From Cryptosporangium minutisporangium (lineage in GTDB: Bacteria; Actinomycetota; Actinomycetes; Mycobacteriales; Cryptosporangiaceae), in the NCBI RefSeq assembly GCF_039536245.1, contig NZ_BAAAYN010000042.1, forward strand, positions 1-49,762: a DNA stretch of 49,762 bases, read 5' to 3'. Every line of letters starts with the position of its first letter. Positions within the stretch are counted from its first letter, which is position 1. The notes beneath the pieces are model-generated. The model did not search any database, was not told the origin of the DNA, and was given only the letters and a program-made list of their open reading frames with translations. A program made the translations under genes and the position numbers. Positions 8,626 to 17,876 of the stretch are shown piece by piece.

Positions 8626-10647
8626 ATGATGGGGACCTTCCTCACCGAGAACGTTCCGGTCAGCTTGGCCGGGACACTCGGGTCCGCCGGAAACTTCCGG
8701 CTCTTCGCTTGCGACCAGCCAGACGTCGTGCTCTACGTCGCCAAGACACCCACGCTGATGCTCGACCGCGACGGTCAGCCGGCGGTCGCGGTCACGACGT
8801 ACACGACACAGGCAGCCGACGGAAGCGTCAAGGTCACGTCGGGCGCGGCGACGATCGGCGTCAATACCGCCCCGCCGCTCGACCAAGCGGCGATCGACGA
8901 GGCGAAAGCCCGGCTCGGTCAACTGGGGTACGACCCGGCGAAGCTACGGTTCCTACCGCTGACGACCCAGAAGGGAAAAGCGCGCCTCAATTTGGCTACC
9001 GTCGCCGGAGAGCCCGACCGTGCGCACAACGAGCGGGATGTAGGGAATCCTGGTGGCTCCTTGTCCTTCCTCGCCTCGCTGACCGAGGTAGGTGCGCTCG
9101 AGTGGTCGCAAGGCATCAAGCAGCACACACGAATCACCGGCGACATCACCATTCAATTCGACTATCTGCGCCGGGTCCCGGACATGGGCGCGACCGTCCG
9201 CGTGCACGGCCAACGCGTGTTCGACCACTTCTCCGCTGCCCTGCAGGCCAGTTACAACGGCTTCTTCTACGGTGGCAGCGCGAAAATCGAAGCGGCGTGG
9301 GATGAGTTGAGCCGTAACGGTGGCGTCGAGGTGGTGTTCCAGGGCCAGGGACTGCCACCGGAACTGGAGAAGTACCGGCAAGAGATGGTCACCACCTTCA
9401 CCAAGCAGGCGACGGCCATCCTGTTCGACCAGATCTTCGCGCCGATGCCGCAGGTAGCTCCCGCGGAGCCCGACAAGAGTGGTGGCATCTTCGGTGGAGC
9501 CAACTTCGCTCTCAAATGGCAGAAGAAGACCGACGCGATCGACCTGGTTCAGGATATTCAGTTCCGCGGCACTACCTGGCTCACCGAGACGATGGACGTC
9601 AGTCTGGCGGCTCTGCTCGGCGACTTGCCGCAGAGCTGCTTGACCGAAATCCCGGCTCAGCAGGCCTTCGACTCGGTGGTCGTCGTTGACGCCGACCCGA
9701 TGCTGTCCAACGCCGCAGTGTCGATGACCTGGAGTGAAGGCCGCTCGCCCGTCGCGCCGGTCTTCGGATCAGAGGGGGGCCAGCAGCGCTACACCGTGGT
9801 GAGCACCAACCCGAACGCGGTCACCGTCACCTGCAACACCAACATCAACTACAAGCCGAGGTGGCCGGTCGTCGTTCACCGGCAGTCCAGGCCCGTGAGT
9901 GACCGAGGAAACTCTATGGTGATCAAGTCGGCCGCATCCGTCGGACGGCAAGACATCTTCCTGTTCATCCGTGAAGGCAACCGGATCCTCATGCCCCCGG
10001 CAAATATCTCCGGGGACTACCTGGTACTCAACGTCTCCTACGAAGGTCCGCATCTACCGGTGCCGGTGCGCGACTCCGCGCATATCGACGCCGGCGCACC
10101 GGTGGAGTTCGCCTACCCCCTCGATCCCGACGGACGGCCAGGCATCGCCAAGTTCAGCGCCTTCGGCGTCATCGGTGGCCAGCTCAAGCGGGCCGGCGAG
10201 CAAGTAATTCCGCAGACCGACTCGGCGGTCTTCATCCTCGCCACCCGTGGCGGGGACATCCAGCTCGTCACCAGCGAGACCATCCTCGGGGAGAGCGACA
10301 ACCTCGCCGCGGACCTCGTGCGCGGCCAGGGACGTCCGGTCGTGCTCAGCGGCGGCCCAGCCGGCTCGCCGGCCCCGGAGACGACCCGGGCCGGCCGGAA
10401 CGGATCGAATCGCGGCCCGTCGAGCAACGGTCAGGGACGCGTCATCAGCGGCCGGACCATCGGAATCGAGTACGGATCACCGGGACCGGCCCTCTGGCTG
10501 CGGCTCCCGGACGGCACGTCGCAACGTATCGGGCTGCGCAGCTCGGAGAACTGGAGCGCGTTCGAGCACGACAGTCGCGACGTGAAGGTCTACATGGAAC
10601 CTGCGGGCGAGTTCGCCGAACGGATCTACACGCCGCTCACCGTCTGA
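8626..10647 (+). CDS. Beta-rich paralogue of the operon's first gene, no enzymatic domain seen
   Basis: 673 residues, starting 19 bases after the previous stop at tandem ATG codons (8626 or 8629; GGGGGT just upstream). It follows the layout of the non-peptidase part of the first protein: FRLFACDQPDVVLYVAKTP near residue 25, ATVRVHGQRVFDHFSAAL in the middle, GIAKFSAFGVIGGQLK, then AADLVRGQGRPVV. These match segments of the first protein in the same order. Sequence between the blocks is strongly diverged. Where the first protein continues into the cysteine peptidase, this one has a Gly/Ser/Asn-rich linker (about 580-610) and a compact tail with GIEYGSPGPALWLRLPDG. There is no signal peptide, membrane helix or catalytic motif. 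A structural or binding role beside the peptidases is inference. I do not recognise a named family. Confidence 0.6.
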   Translation: MMGTFLTENVPVSLAGTLGSAGNFRLFACDQPDVVLYVAKTPTLMLDRDGQPAVAVTTYTTQAADGSVKVTSGAATIGVNTAPPLDQAAIDEAKARLGQLGYDPAKLRFLPLTTQKGKARLNLATVAGEPDRAHNERDVGNPGGSLSFLASLTEVGALEWSQGIKQHTRITGDITIQFDYLRRVPDMGATVRVHGQRVFDHFSAALQASYNGFFYGGSAKIEAAWDELSRNGGVEVVFQGQGLPPELEKYRQEMVTTFTKQATAILFDQIFAPMPQVAPAEPDKSGGIFGGANFALKWQKKTDAIDLVQDIQFRGTTWLTETMDVSLAALLGDLPQSCLTEIPAQQAFDSVVVVDADPMLSNAAVSMTWSEGRSPVAPVFGSEGGQQRYTVVSTNPNAVTVTCNTNINYKPRWPVVVHRQSRPVSDRGNSMVIKSAASVGRQDIFLFIREGNRILMPPANISGDYLVLNVSYEGPHLPVPVRDSAHIDAGAPVEFAYPLDPDGRPGIAKFSAFGVIGGQLKRAGEQVIPQTDSAVFILATRGGDIQLVTSETILGESDNLAADLVRGQGRPVVLSGGPAGSPAPETTRAGRNGSNRGPSSNGQGRVISGRTIGIEYGSPGPALWLRLPDGTSQRIGLRSSENWSAFEHDSRDVKVYMEPAGEFAERIYTPLTV

Positions 10648-10672
10648 GCACCGCTGCAGCCCCGCCCATCCT

Positions 10673-10701
10673 CCGGTGCGCCGCAGCCCGCGGCGCACCG
10701 G
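10673..10701 (+). terminator. Perfect 12-bp hairpin between the second and third operon genes
   Basis: CCGGTGCGCCGC (10673-10684) is followed by the loop AGCCC and its exact complement GCGGCGCACCGG (10690-10701). The next bases are TCTTATCC, not a clean U-tract. It lies 25 bases after the stop of the 673-residue gene and 27 before the GTG of the subtilisin gene. It could be an attenuator, or a processing or stabilising stem that sets different levels for the two halves of the operon. Confidence 0.5.
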
Positions 10702-10728
10702 TCTTATCCACACGAGAGGGTCGCCCGC

Positions 10729-13700
10729 GTGCCCGCACCGACAACCAAGTCACGGCTGCGCCTGCCGAACGCCAGCAAGGCACTTCTCGCCCGCGCCCGG
10801 CGCACGCTCGAGCCCACGGACGACCCGGCGTCGGAAGCAACACGCGACCGGATGGTCACCGCCTTCGTGGAATTCCTCGAGCCAGTCGACGCCCGCTGGT
10901 CGGCGCGCCTCCACGACCTCGGACTACAGATCATCGGCTACCAGCCGGAGAACAGCTATCTCTGTCGCGGCCCGCTCTCGGCGTTCCACCGCGCGCGTAC
11001 GGACATCACCACGAGCGGGAACCGATCGGCGGTCGCCACAGTCACCGACCTGCTCCCCGAGTTCAAACCGCAGCTGGAGTCACTCGGTGAAGCCGGGAAC
11101 GACGTCGTGATCGTGGTGGCTGCCTCCGCCGGTGAGCGGGCCGTCATCGCCGCCGAAATCGGCGCTGTTCCCGGCGTCGTCCTCCTCGACGGCGCAGGCA
11201 ACGACACCCTTGACCACGCACGCATCCGCTTCCGCGCCCGCATCCAGTCCGACAGCCAACGGGCGTTGCTGCAACACCCGCAGGTCCTCGCCGTCGAGGA
11301 CTTCGTCGCGCCGGTACCTGAAGATGAACAGGCCGGACTGATCGTCGCGGGTCTCTACGACGCTGCCGGGCACCCCGCAGGCTCCTATCTTCGGTGGTTG
11401 CGCGACCTGGACCTCGACGGACGCGGAGCCCTCATCGGCATCGTCGACAGTGGGGTCGACGTCAGCCATCCGGCGTTCACCGGCCGCGTCAGAGACCTAA
11501 CCGGCGGCCGCAAAGACTGGCACGCCACGATGGTCGCCGGACACGCCGCGGGGGACTATCGCGAATCCACAGACGATGAGGGCCTCATCTACGGCCTGGG
11601 CATCGCACCCGCCGCGCAGGTGCTCTCACAGTGGAAGAGCCTCTCCGCCGAGGAACTCTGCCGGCAAACCGTGGGCGAAGCGGCGGGGCTCTTCGCCGTG
11701 CAGAACAACTCCTGGGGCAAGCAACCGGCTGATCCGATGAGCTACGGATCCGACGAAGCGCTCTACGACGCACTCGTCCGGAACGCCGATCCGGCCGCGA
11801 CAACGCCAGCGCCCCTCGTCGTCTGCTTCAGCGCCGGGAACTCAGGCGCCGCCGGTCTCACCCGGCCGAAGGCCGCGAAGAACGTCCTCGTCACCGGCAA
11901 CTCCGAGAGCTTCCGCCCGAACGCAGGAGGCATCCAGAGCGACGACATCAGCGAGGTCTACACCGGTCTGCACGGCTCGAGCCACGGCAACTGCGGCGAC
12001 GGACGAGTACGGCCCCATGTCGTCGCGCCCGGCGAATGGACCGCGTCGGCCAACTACGACTGCCATGCCGGCGAACCCGAGTACGTCAATCCGCTGATCA
12101 CCTGGGGCGGCGGATCCTCCGGCGCCAGTCCTAAGACAGCCGGCGCCTGCGCGCTGCTCGCGCAATGGTGGCTCCGTACACACCCCGACCGGCCGCCCTC
12201 TCCAGCGCTGCTCCGAGCGCTGATCGTCAACGGCGCCGAGCCCATGCGCGGCGCCGGATCTCCGCCCAACAGCCAGCAGGGATGGGGACGGCTCAATCTC
12301 GCGAACATCCTCGATCCGGCGGTGGCTCGCGTCATCGCCGACGAAGGCGACCGCATGACGCTGGCCGGGCAAGAACGCCGCTGGACGCTGCGGGTGGCCG
12401 ATCCACGCCGGCCGGTCAAGGTCACCCTTGCCTGGACCGATCCCCCCGGGGCTGTCGGCACCGGCGCCTCGGCGGAGCTCTCCCCGATCGTCAATCGGCT
12501 TGCCCTCCGCGTCACCACGAACGGGCGTCGCTATCAAGGACTGCCCGATCGATTCCGCGAGGGCGTCACGCTCGACGACGCGGCACTGGCAACCGCGGCG
12601 AGCAAACTCCTGCCGGAGGGCGCGGACAACCTGCAGAACATCGTCCTCGCGCCGGGTACCGTCGGCGGAGAGCTCACCGTCACGGTGAACGCTCTCCGTG
12701 TGGTCGCTGACTGCCGGACCGGCCGATACATCGAGCCTGGCCAGGATTTCGCGCTCGTGATCACCAACGCGGTGGTAGACAGTGCAGCCACGCCCACGGT
12801 CGTCGCGGTGACCGCAGACCCCGAGTCGTTCCGCCCCGCCGACCCGAGCGCCGTGCGTCACTGGTCGGCCGACTCCGCCGACGGTGACCGAGTTCTCGCC
12901 GAGATTTCGGCCGGCGGCAGGGATGCCGTGTCCCTGCCTCCTGACCGGCTACCCGATGACGCAGCGTGGTGGGAGACGGAGACGCCCGCCGCGACCGTCG
13001 GCGCGGATGCCGAACGCGACGGGCTGGCCCCCGACGCGCTCATCGCAACGGCGACGGCGGTCACCGCTGGTGCGCTGGACACCGCCGGGCACCGTATCGC
13101 GATCGGTTCGACATACGCCGCGTTTGCCCCCGATCAGGCCGCTACCGGTTTGGGAGCAGCGATCTCCTCCCTCCTCAGTGCCGTCCGCTCACCCCCATGC
13201 GACGACGTCGAGCCGCCGTCACCTGCCGCGCATGCGTGCGCGATCCTGCTCGTCGGCTCCGGTACACGAGCACAGGTCGCGGACCTCCACGCCCTCCGGA
13301 CGCTCGCAGCAGCCGCGACGCTCACCATCGTGTCTGACGACGCCAGCGTCCTGGCATTTCTCGCCCAACGGATCGGTCCCGGCGCCTCAGCGAAGTATCG
13401 ATTGGCCGCCGGGCACAACCAATTGCCCGACGTCCTCAGCGAAGCGATGACGGACTCTGGCGGCCTTCAACGAATCCTCGTCTCGCAGGAGACCACCGCG
13501 ACCGGCACACGCTTCTCCTTCGGGGTCGTGCCCGCCGATCGCAGCATCGTCGTCCGTGTCGAGGGCGAACTCGCCGAGCGATCCGGCACCCTGGTGCTGC
13601 GGGCCGCCGACGGCACGGAGATCACGTGGCCCTTCGACGCGGCCCCTCAGGATGGCGCTGATATCAGGGTCGCCGTGCGCACGGGCGCGGTGGAGTTCGC

Positions 13701-14535
13701 ACACCTGGCAGCCAGCGGTCTACCCGGGCAGTGGGAACTTCGCGCGGAGGGCTGGGAGCAGCCTGTCCGCGCTCAGGCATGGGCGGTGGGTGGGACACGC
13801 CTGGCGGCGGGCCACACGCCGACGGCGTCCGGCGCGAGAGCAGAGACCGCCGACCGCACCATGCTTCGCGTCGCCGGACCGCCCGGACACCTCCTTCGGC
13901 AGCTCACCGTAGAGCCGCCCCGCCTGACTGGTACCGACACTGGCCCGCGCAGCGAGTACCCACGCGCCACCGTCATCCGCGCCGTCCCTGGACGACTGGA
14001 CAACAGCGGGCAGACGATTCCCGAAGCGCAGCGAACCGCCGCGCCTGTTCCGGCGCTCGGTCAGGTACTCCCCCTGCCCGGCGGACCCACACCGGTCGTC
14101 GGTGATCTGACGATCCACGCCGTCGGCACCGACTCCGGCGGCCATGACTTCGATCGCACCGTTCGAATCGATGTGCACCGCGTCCAGCCCTGGTCCGATT
14201 GGCGCGCGCAGGTCGCCGCCGACCGGAAGCTGCGTTACACCCGCGGCCGCATACTGGCGCTCGAGTCCGGACGAGACGGTGTCGATCGAGTCACCGTCGC
14301 CCGCGGCGGCCGAAGGCGCGTCGTCCAGGTCGTCCCCGAGCCGCTCCGCCAACAGCTGGCCGCCGCCGGTACAGCCCACCTCGCGGGCCTGGACCTGGTG
14401 CTGGGCGTGACCGGAAACGAGCTTCACGCCCTCTACCGGCCCCTCTACCCCGACCTCGGTCACCCGGCCGCACCAGTCTTCGAGGAGACACACACCCTGG
14501 CCGAGGTACCGACTGGAGCGCACCCCACGTCATGA
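10729..14535 (+). CDS. Subtilisin-family (S8) serine peptidase, very large, without signal peptide
   Basis: 1268 residues, GTG start with GAGAGGG eight bases upstream. Residues about 35-210 look like propeptide-type repeats (ending QHPQVLAVEDF). The S8 catalytic domain follows with Asp240 in IGIVDSGVD, His265 in DWHATMVAGH, oxyanion Asn371 in FSAGNSGAAG and nucleophile Ser464 in GGGSSGASPKTAG. All four positions are kept, so it should be active. After the catalytic domain comes a KP-43-like beta-sandwich (VKVTLAWTDPPG, then DNLQNIVLAPG and QDFALVITNAVV). About 600 further residues are Ala/Asp-rich and unassigned. The N-terminus is polar and basic with no Sec or Tat signal, unusual for a subtilisin. 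It lies between two members of the paralogous beta-rich family and overlaps the next gene by four bases, so they are probably translated together. Candidate substrates are the co-encoded proteins or an incoming trigger protein. Confidence 0.85.
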   Translation: MPAPTTKSRLRLPNASKALLARARRTLEPTDDPASEATRDRMVTAFVEFLEPVDARWSARLHDLGLQIIGYQPENSYLCRGPLSAFHRARTDITTSGNRSAVATVTDLLPEFKPQLESLGEAGNDVVIVVAASAGERAVIAAEIGAVPGVVLLDGAGNDTLDHARIRFRARIQSDSQRALLQHPQVLAVEDFVAPVPEDEQAGLIVAGLYDAAGHPAGSYLRWLRDLDLDGRGALIGIVDSGVDVSHPAFTGRVRDLTGGRKDWHATMVAGHAAGDYRESTDDEGLIYGLGIAPAAQVLSQWKSLSAEELCRQTVGEAAGLFAVQNNSWGKQPADPMSYGSDEALYDALVRNADPAATTPAPLVVCFSAGNSGAAGLTRPKAAKNVLVTGNSESFRPNAGGIQSDDISEVYTGLHGSSHGNCGDGRVRPHVVAPGEWTASANYDCHAGEPEYVNPLITWGGGSSGASPKTAGACALLAQWWLRTHPDRPPSPALLRALIVNGAEPMRGAGSPPNSQQGWGRLNLANILDPAVARVIADEGDRMTLAGQERRWTLRVADPRRPVKVTLAWTDPPGAVGTGASAELSPIVNRLALRVTTNGRRYQGLPDRFREGVTLDDAALATAASKLLPEGADNLQNIVLAPGTVGGELTVTVNALRVVADCRTGRYIEPGQDFALVITNAVVDSAATPTVVAVTADPESFRPADPSAVRHWSADSADGDRVLAEISAGGRDAVSLPPDRLPDDAAWWETETPAATVGADAERDGLAPDALIATATAVTAGALDTAGHRIAIGSTYAAFAPDQAATGLGAAISSLLSAVRSPPCDDVEPPSPAAHACAILLVGSGTRAQVADLHALRTLAAAATLTIVSDDASVLAFLAQRIGPGASAKYRLAAGHNQLPDVLSEAMTDSGGLQRILVSQETTATGTRFSFGVVPADRSIVVRVEGELAERSGTLVLRAADGTEITWPFDAAPQDGADIRVAVRTGAVEFAHLAASGLPGQWELRAEGWEQPVRAQAWAVGGTRLAAGHTPTASGARAETADRTMLRVAGPPGHLLRQLTVEPPRLTGTDTGPRSEYPRATVIRAVPGRLDNSGQTIPEAQRTAAPVPALGQVLPLPGGPTPVVGDLTIHAVGTDSGGHDFDRTVRIDVHRVQPWSDWRAQVAADRKLRYTRGRILALESGRDGVDRVTVARGGRRRVVQVVPEPLRQQLAAAGTAHLAGLDLVLGVTGNELHALYRPLYPDLGHPAAPVFEETHTLAEVPTGAHPTS

Positions 14536-15962
14536 ACGACAGCCCCGTCCTCGCAAGGCCCCTCCGGACGCTGACGGCCAGTCGCGTCACCACCGACTCA
14601 CTCGGATTCACGGCGGCCTGGCTCACCCGCCCGGCCTGGGACATCGGGCCGGTGCCCGCTCAGCCTCTGCCGCCGAGCCCCCCGTCCGACGACGAACCAC
14701 TCCTGAACGGGAACTTCCGCATCCAACCGTTCCCGAAAGAACGAATGGTCGTGGTCGGGTCGACCCGGCTCAGCCTCCGGACGTTCTCCCTCACGGTGCA
14801 GAAAGTCCTCAGCGCCGACGGGTCGATCCGGGTCTGCGGCGCCACGGCCGTCTTCGTCGTCAGCGCCTACGCCGAGGAGACCCTCGATGAGTTGGCCCGG
14901 AATCAGCAAAGCTGGCTCACCGATCTGTCCCGTCGGACCGCTATCGACAACAGCTGGACCTTCGTCCCCGAGACCCGGGCGAGCTTGACGATCACGCTCG
15001 AGCTACCGCCTGGCGTGGCCGTCGGGGAATCGTCGATCGCCGCCTCCGCGATAGCCGGTACCGCCATCGTCATCGTAGAACTGACCGAGGTAGCCGCACT
15101 GACGTGGATGAACGCGCTCCAGCAGGGTGCAGGTTCGACCCTGCCCGGCGTGTTTCGCGTCAGCGCCACCACGCCGCGTTTCACCACTCAGGGCTTTGGT
15201 CTGGAGCCACGCCGCCTGGACACTCCCGTCGGGGTTTTGCTCGCTGCACGAGGACCAGCCGATATCCGCGTCATCGATCCCCAGCAAACGGTGAGCGGCC
15301 GCGTGGTGGTGATGGGCAGCGCCCTCGTCGGCACGACAACCCTGACGATCAGACCGAACCAAGGCGGTAGCCCAGTCTCAGCGGCGCTCGGACCCGGCGG
15401 CGGCGACCTCGTACTCTCGGTCACCAGCGCCACCCCGCAGTCGGTCACCATGGGATGGACGGCCGAGGTCGGATTCACCCCGCCCGGATGGCCGGTCGTA
15501 CCGACGACGGGCTCACTGGACGCTGCCCGTGGATGGAACACGATCCTCAAACCCGAGGCATGGTGCGTGAGTTACCTACTCTTTCCCGTCGCTGTCGACG
15601 GTGTCGGTCGGCCCCAGGCCGCAAACGCGCAGGAGATCAGAGTGCAGGGAATCCTGTCCTACTCCGCGCCCTATATCAGTGGCGGCCACCTCACGAGCGC
15701 GTTCAACCTGCCCATTGCCACCCCGCTCAACGTCCTTCTGCCCCGCTACCCCGACCAACCGTTCGGACAGCCGGTCCTCAACGTCATCGCGACACGCAAC
15801 GGCTTCTCCGGCATGGCCTCCAAGACCCTCGGCCCTGATGACGTCGTCCTCGCGATCCTCATTCATCCGAACGGACAACCCGAAGTCCGAAGCTCGACCG
15901 ACCCGTGGCCAGAGAACGCGGCAACCGGACACCTCCTCGGCGCGCTCGGACAGTTGTCCTGA
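14532..15962 (+). CDS. Third, shorter member of the beta-rich paralogue set
   Basis: 476 residues. The ATG overlaps the stop of the peptidase gene (ATGA), which fixes the start and indicates translational coupling. The order of recognisable blocks follows the two upstream paralogues: FRIQPFPKERMVVVGSTRL near residue 60, a segment AALTWMNALQQGAG aligned with SEWVAAV and ALEWSQG of the others, a strand set ending LNVIATRNGFSGM, and a last block VVLAILIHPNGQPEVRSS. It ends there, without a linker or catalytic extension, and is the most diverged of the three. No signal peptide, transmembrane helix or known enzyme motif. It closes the operon, and the next genes are remnants. Function unknown. Confidence 0.6.
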   Translation: MNDSPVLARPLRTLTASRVTTDSLGFTAAWLTRPAWDIGPVPAQPLPPSPPSDDEPLLNGNFRIQPFPKERMVVVGSTRLSLRTFSLTVQKVLSADGSIRVCGATAVFVVSAYAEETLDELARNQQSWLTDLSRRTAIDNSWTFVPETRASLTITLELPPGVAVGESSIAASAIAGTAIVIVELTEVAALTWMNALQQGAGSTLPGVFRVSATTPRFTTQGFGLEPRRLDTPVGVLLAARGPADIRVIDPQQTVSGRVVVMGSALVGTTTLTIRPNQGGSPVSAALGPGGGDLVLSVTSATPQSVTMGWTAEVGFTPPGWPVVPTTGSLDAARGWNTILKPEAWCVSYLLFPVAVDGVGRPQAANAQEIRVQGILSYSAPYISGGHLTSAFNLPIATPLNVLLPRYPDQPFGQPVLNVIATRNGFSGMASKTLGPDDVVLAILIHPNGQPEVRSSTDPWPENAATGHLLGALGQLS

Positions 15963-16334
15963 CCCGCCAGCGAAGTCCGCGGCCGTGCGCAACCGTCGGC
16001 GCCCCATACACCGGTCGACAGCTCTGGACCCGCCAAGGCGGCCACCACATCGAGGGGACAACACTGGCGCCGTCGGACAGCAGCGTTGGAATCCCGGCCA
16101 ACACTGGATCGTCTCCCACATGTTCGGTAGTCCCCGCCTGATCACCGAACGAGACCTCCTTGCCGCCCAGACGCCAACCCGGGCACACCGGTCCCGCCTC
16201 GCCGCTACCGCCCTGATCGGCCTCATCAGGTTCGGCGTTCTGCCGACGCCGCATGGACGCGCCCATCGGCCCGCACGGCCGGCCCGCCGACCGCGGCCGG
16301 CGCAGGCACACAAGCCCCAGGCCCCGCCCAACGC
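15963..16334. other. Intergenic region with no intact gene
   Basis: About 370 bases between the operon end and the IS3 remnant. Frames are Pro/Arg/His-rich and not family-like. It probably contains the decayed remainder of the IS3 element whose OrfA begins at 16580 on the minus strand, but no OrfB motif (HSD, DNA.AE) was found in any frame. Confidence 0.4.
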
Positions 16335-16580
16335 CTACTGCCGCCACCACCAGCACTCGACACTCCTGGCCGGACACCTCCTTACGAAGGGAGCCGGCTT
16401 CGCCGACGACGAGGCCGACGTACCGGCCAGGGCAACTTCGCGGCTAGCGATCTTGAGCCTGCGGTTCAGGCACGACTCGGAGATCCTGAAGCTGCGCGCG
16501 ACTTCGGCGATCGAGCGGTCGCCCTGACGGGCGACGGCGATGACATCAGCCCGGAACTCCTTCGGGAACGGCTTGGGCAT
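16335..16580 (-). pseudogene. IS3-family transposase OrfA remnant
   Basis: The first 45 residues are the helix-turn-helix of an IS3-family OrfA: MPKPFPKEFRADVIAVARQG, then IAEVARSFRISESCLNRRLKIA. The ATG is preceded by GGGAGGA about nine bases upstream. After KIASRE the frame loses similarity. Traces that look like the coiled-coil part (GEAGSLRKEVSG) appear in another frame, so the gene has at least one frameshift and lacks the leucine-zipper end. OrfB is missing. It is a non-functional scar, probably of the same broad IS3 group as the OrfB at the right end of the window. Confidence 0.75.
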
Positions 16581-16639
16581 GACGTTGATCCTCCCAGCGA
16601 GGCCACGGCATCAGGCCTAGGAGTCAACCGAACCCTGGG

Positions 16640-16866
16640 CGGTCCCTCTGGGAGTGGTGCACGACCGAGACGACCCCGGGCCGCTTCGCGCTCCGCGGGA
16701 GCGCCTTCACCAGCTCGCTGGACATGGCGCGCACCTTCGCGGTCAACGACGCATCGGCCGGGATGTTCGATGAGGACACCGGCTTCCGCTGCGCCTGCGC
16801 CCCGGGCGCGACTTGGAGGCCGCGTTCGCGCGCGCAGAGGCCGCCAACGCGTTCGCGTCAGGATGA
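16640..16866 (+). pseudogene. C-terminal remnant of a formylglycine-generating-enzyme-like (FGE-sulfatase/SUMF1) gene
   Basis: The frame starting near 16640 reads SLWEWCTTETTPGRFALRGS, then AFTSSLDMARTF and NDASAGMFDEDTGFRCA. This is the characteristic ending of FGE-sulfatase/SUMF1-fold proteins (N-V-W-E-W-x near the active site, G-F-R-C at the end). After CAPGA the reading continues only in the next frame as DLEAAFARAEAANAFASG and a stop at 16864-16866, which fits one missing G near 16810. The N-terminal two thirds are absent, replaced by the IS3 remnant. It is an inactive fragment, and the stop lies right against the stop of the convergent aminotransferase gene. Confidence 0.65.
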
Positions 16867-16867
16867 G

Positions 16868-17659
16868 TCAGATCGGCTCGCCCGGCACCGCGAAGTAGGA
16901 CTTGCGCAGAGCGGTCAGTACGGGGTGGGCGTCGTCGAACCGATGATCGTCGATGCTGCTGATCGGCCGCACGCCCACCGAGACGTTGGCCGCGAACGCC
17001 CCCGTCATCTGCCCGAACAGGTCAGCTGTCAGCGGCGCGCTGCGGCTGGGCGTGCCGGCTTGCTGGAGAAGACCGTCGAGCAGACGCATCGTCACGCCGG
17101 GCAGGACCTCAGCATCGGGCCAAACCACGCGATCGTTCTGGTCGAGGAAGCCGATGTTCCACGTCGCCCCCTCGGTGACCCGACCATCCGGATCGAGGAA
17201 CACCACGTCGTCCCATCCAGCCCGTTGGGCAGCCCGCCGCGCATGCATGGTCGCGAACAGCCCGACGTGTTTCACTTCCGGCAGGTCCCGGGTGTATCGG
17301 ACGGTCTTCAGCCGCAGCGGAGGAGCAGCCGCCGCCGCAGGGCGGCTGGAGATCAAGATGTGCGGGTGGCTGTCCGCGCCGGGATGGGCCAAGTCCAGGT
17401 TGGGATCGTAGACCGTTACTCGGACGATCACTGGGCCTTGGGCCTCCGACGCGGCTTCCCGCAGCTGATTGCGGACGGCGTCCAGGTCAAGATCGGCGCC
17501 GAAGACCGCGGCGCAGTCCGCGCGGAGCCGCTCCAGGTGCAGCGACAGCCCGGGGACACGCGAGTTTTCGACCCGCATCGAGGTGAAGTGACCGTAGTTG
17601 TAGAGCGCCAGGCCGCTGATCTCCGCAGCGGTGACATCGCGGCCGTTGAGCTGCAGCAT
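16868..17659 (-). CDS. PLP-dependent class IV aminotransferase (BCAT / aminodeoxychorismate lyase fold)
   Basis: 263 residues from the ATG at 17657-17659, chosen over an 18-residue longer frame because the family sequence begins at LQLNGRDV. Fold-type IV PLP motifs are in place: Lys130 in LPEVKHVGLFATM is the Schiff-base lysine, and Glu163 in DGRVTEGATWNIGF binds the pyridine nitrogen side. GPVIVRVTVYDP and LPGVTMRLLDGLL are further family segments. Members include branched-chain and D-amino-acid aminotransferases and aminodeoxychorismate lyase. The sequence does not decide which reaction this one runs, though the length and the Trp-Asn after VTEGA are common in standalone 'aminotransferase IV' proteins of actinobacteria. 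It is a single gene, convergent with the FGE remnant. Confidence 0.85.
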   Translation of the reverse strand: MLQLNGRDVTAAEISGLALYNYGHFTSMRVENSRVPGLSLHLERLRADCAAVFGADLDLDAVRNQLREAASEAQGPVIVRVTVYDPNLDLAHPGADSHPHILISSRPAAAAAPPLRLKTVRYTRDLPEVKHVGLFATMHARRAAQRAGWDDVVFLDPDGRVTEGATWNIGFLDQNDRVVWPDAEVLPGVTMRLLDGLLQQAGTPSRSAPLTADLFGQMTGAFAANVSVGVRPISSIDDHRFDDAHPVLTALRKSYFAVPGEPI

Positions 17660-17876
17660 GGCGCCGACCCTAGTGGCTGCCCTCCCAGCGTGACTGTCAC
17701 CTGACCGCACGTGACCGGAGCCGCCTGGTACCCGCTCGCAACTGCCGAGCGCCTCGTCGGCTCCCGCATCGCGCGAGCGGTCATCACGCGTGCTCGGCCT
17801 CAGGGTCAGGCACGTTAGCCACCAGCAGGACGGCTACGTTCCGGCGACGGCGACCGGCACTCGACTGGCCGCGTCG

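Noticed and set aside
11842-12861. 339-codon minus-strand open frame
   Set aside because: Antisense to the catalytic domain of the S8 peptidase; composition is that of a high-GC shadow frame.
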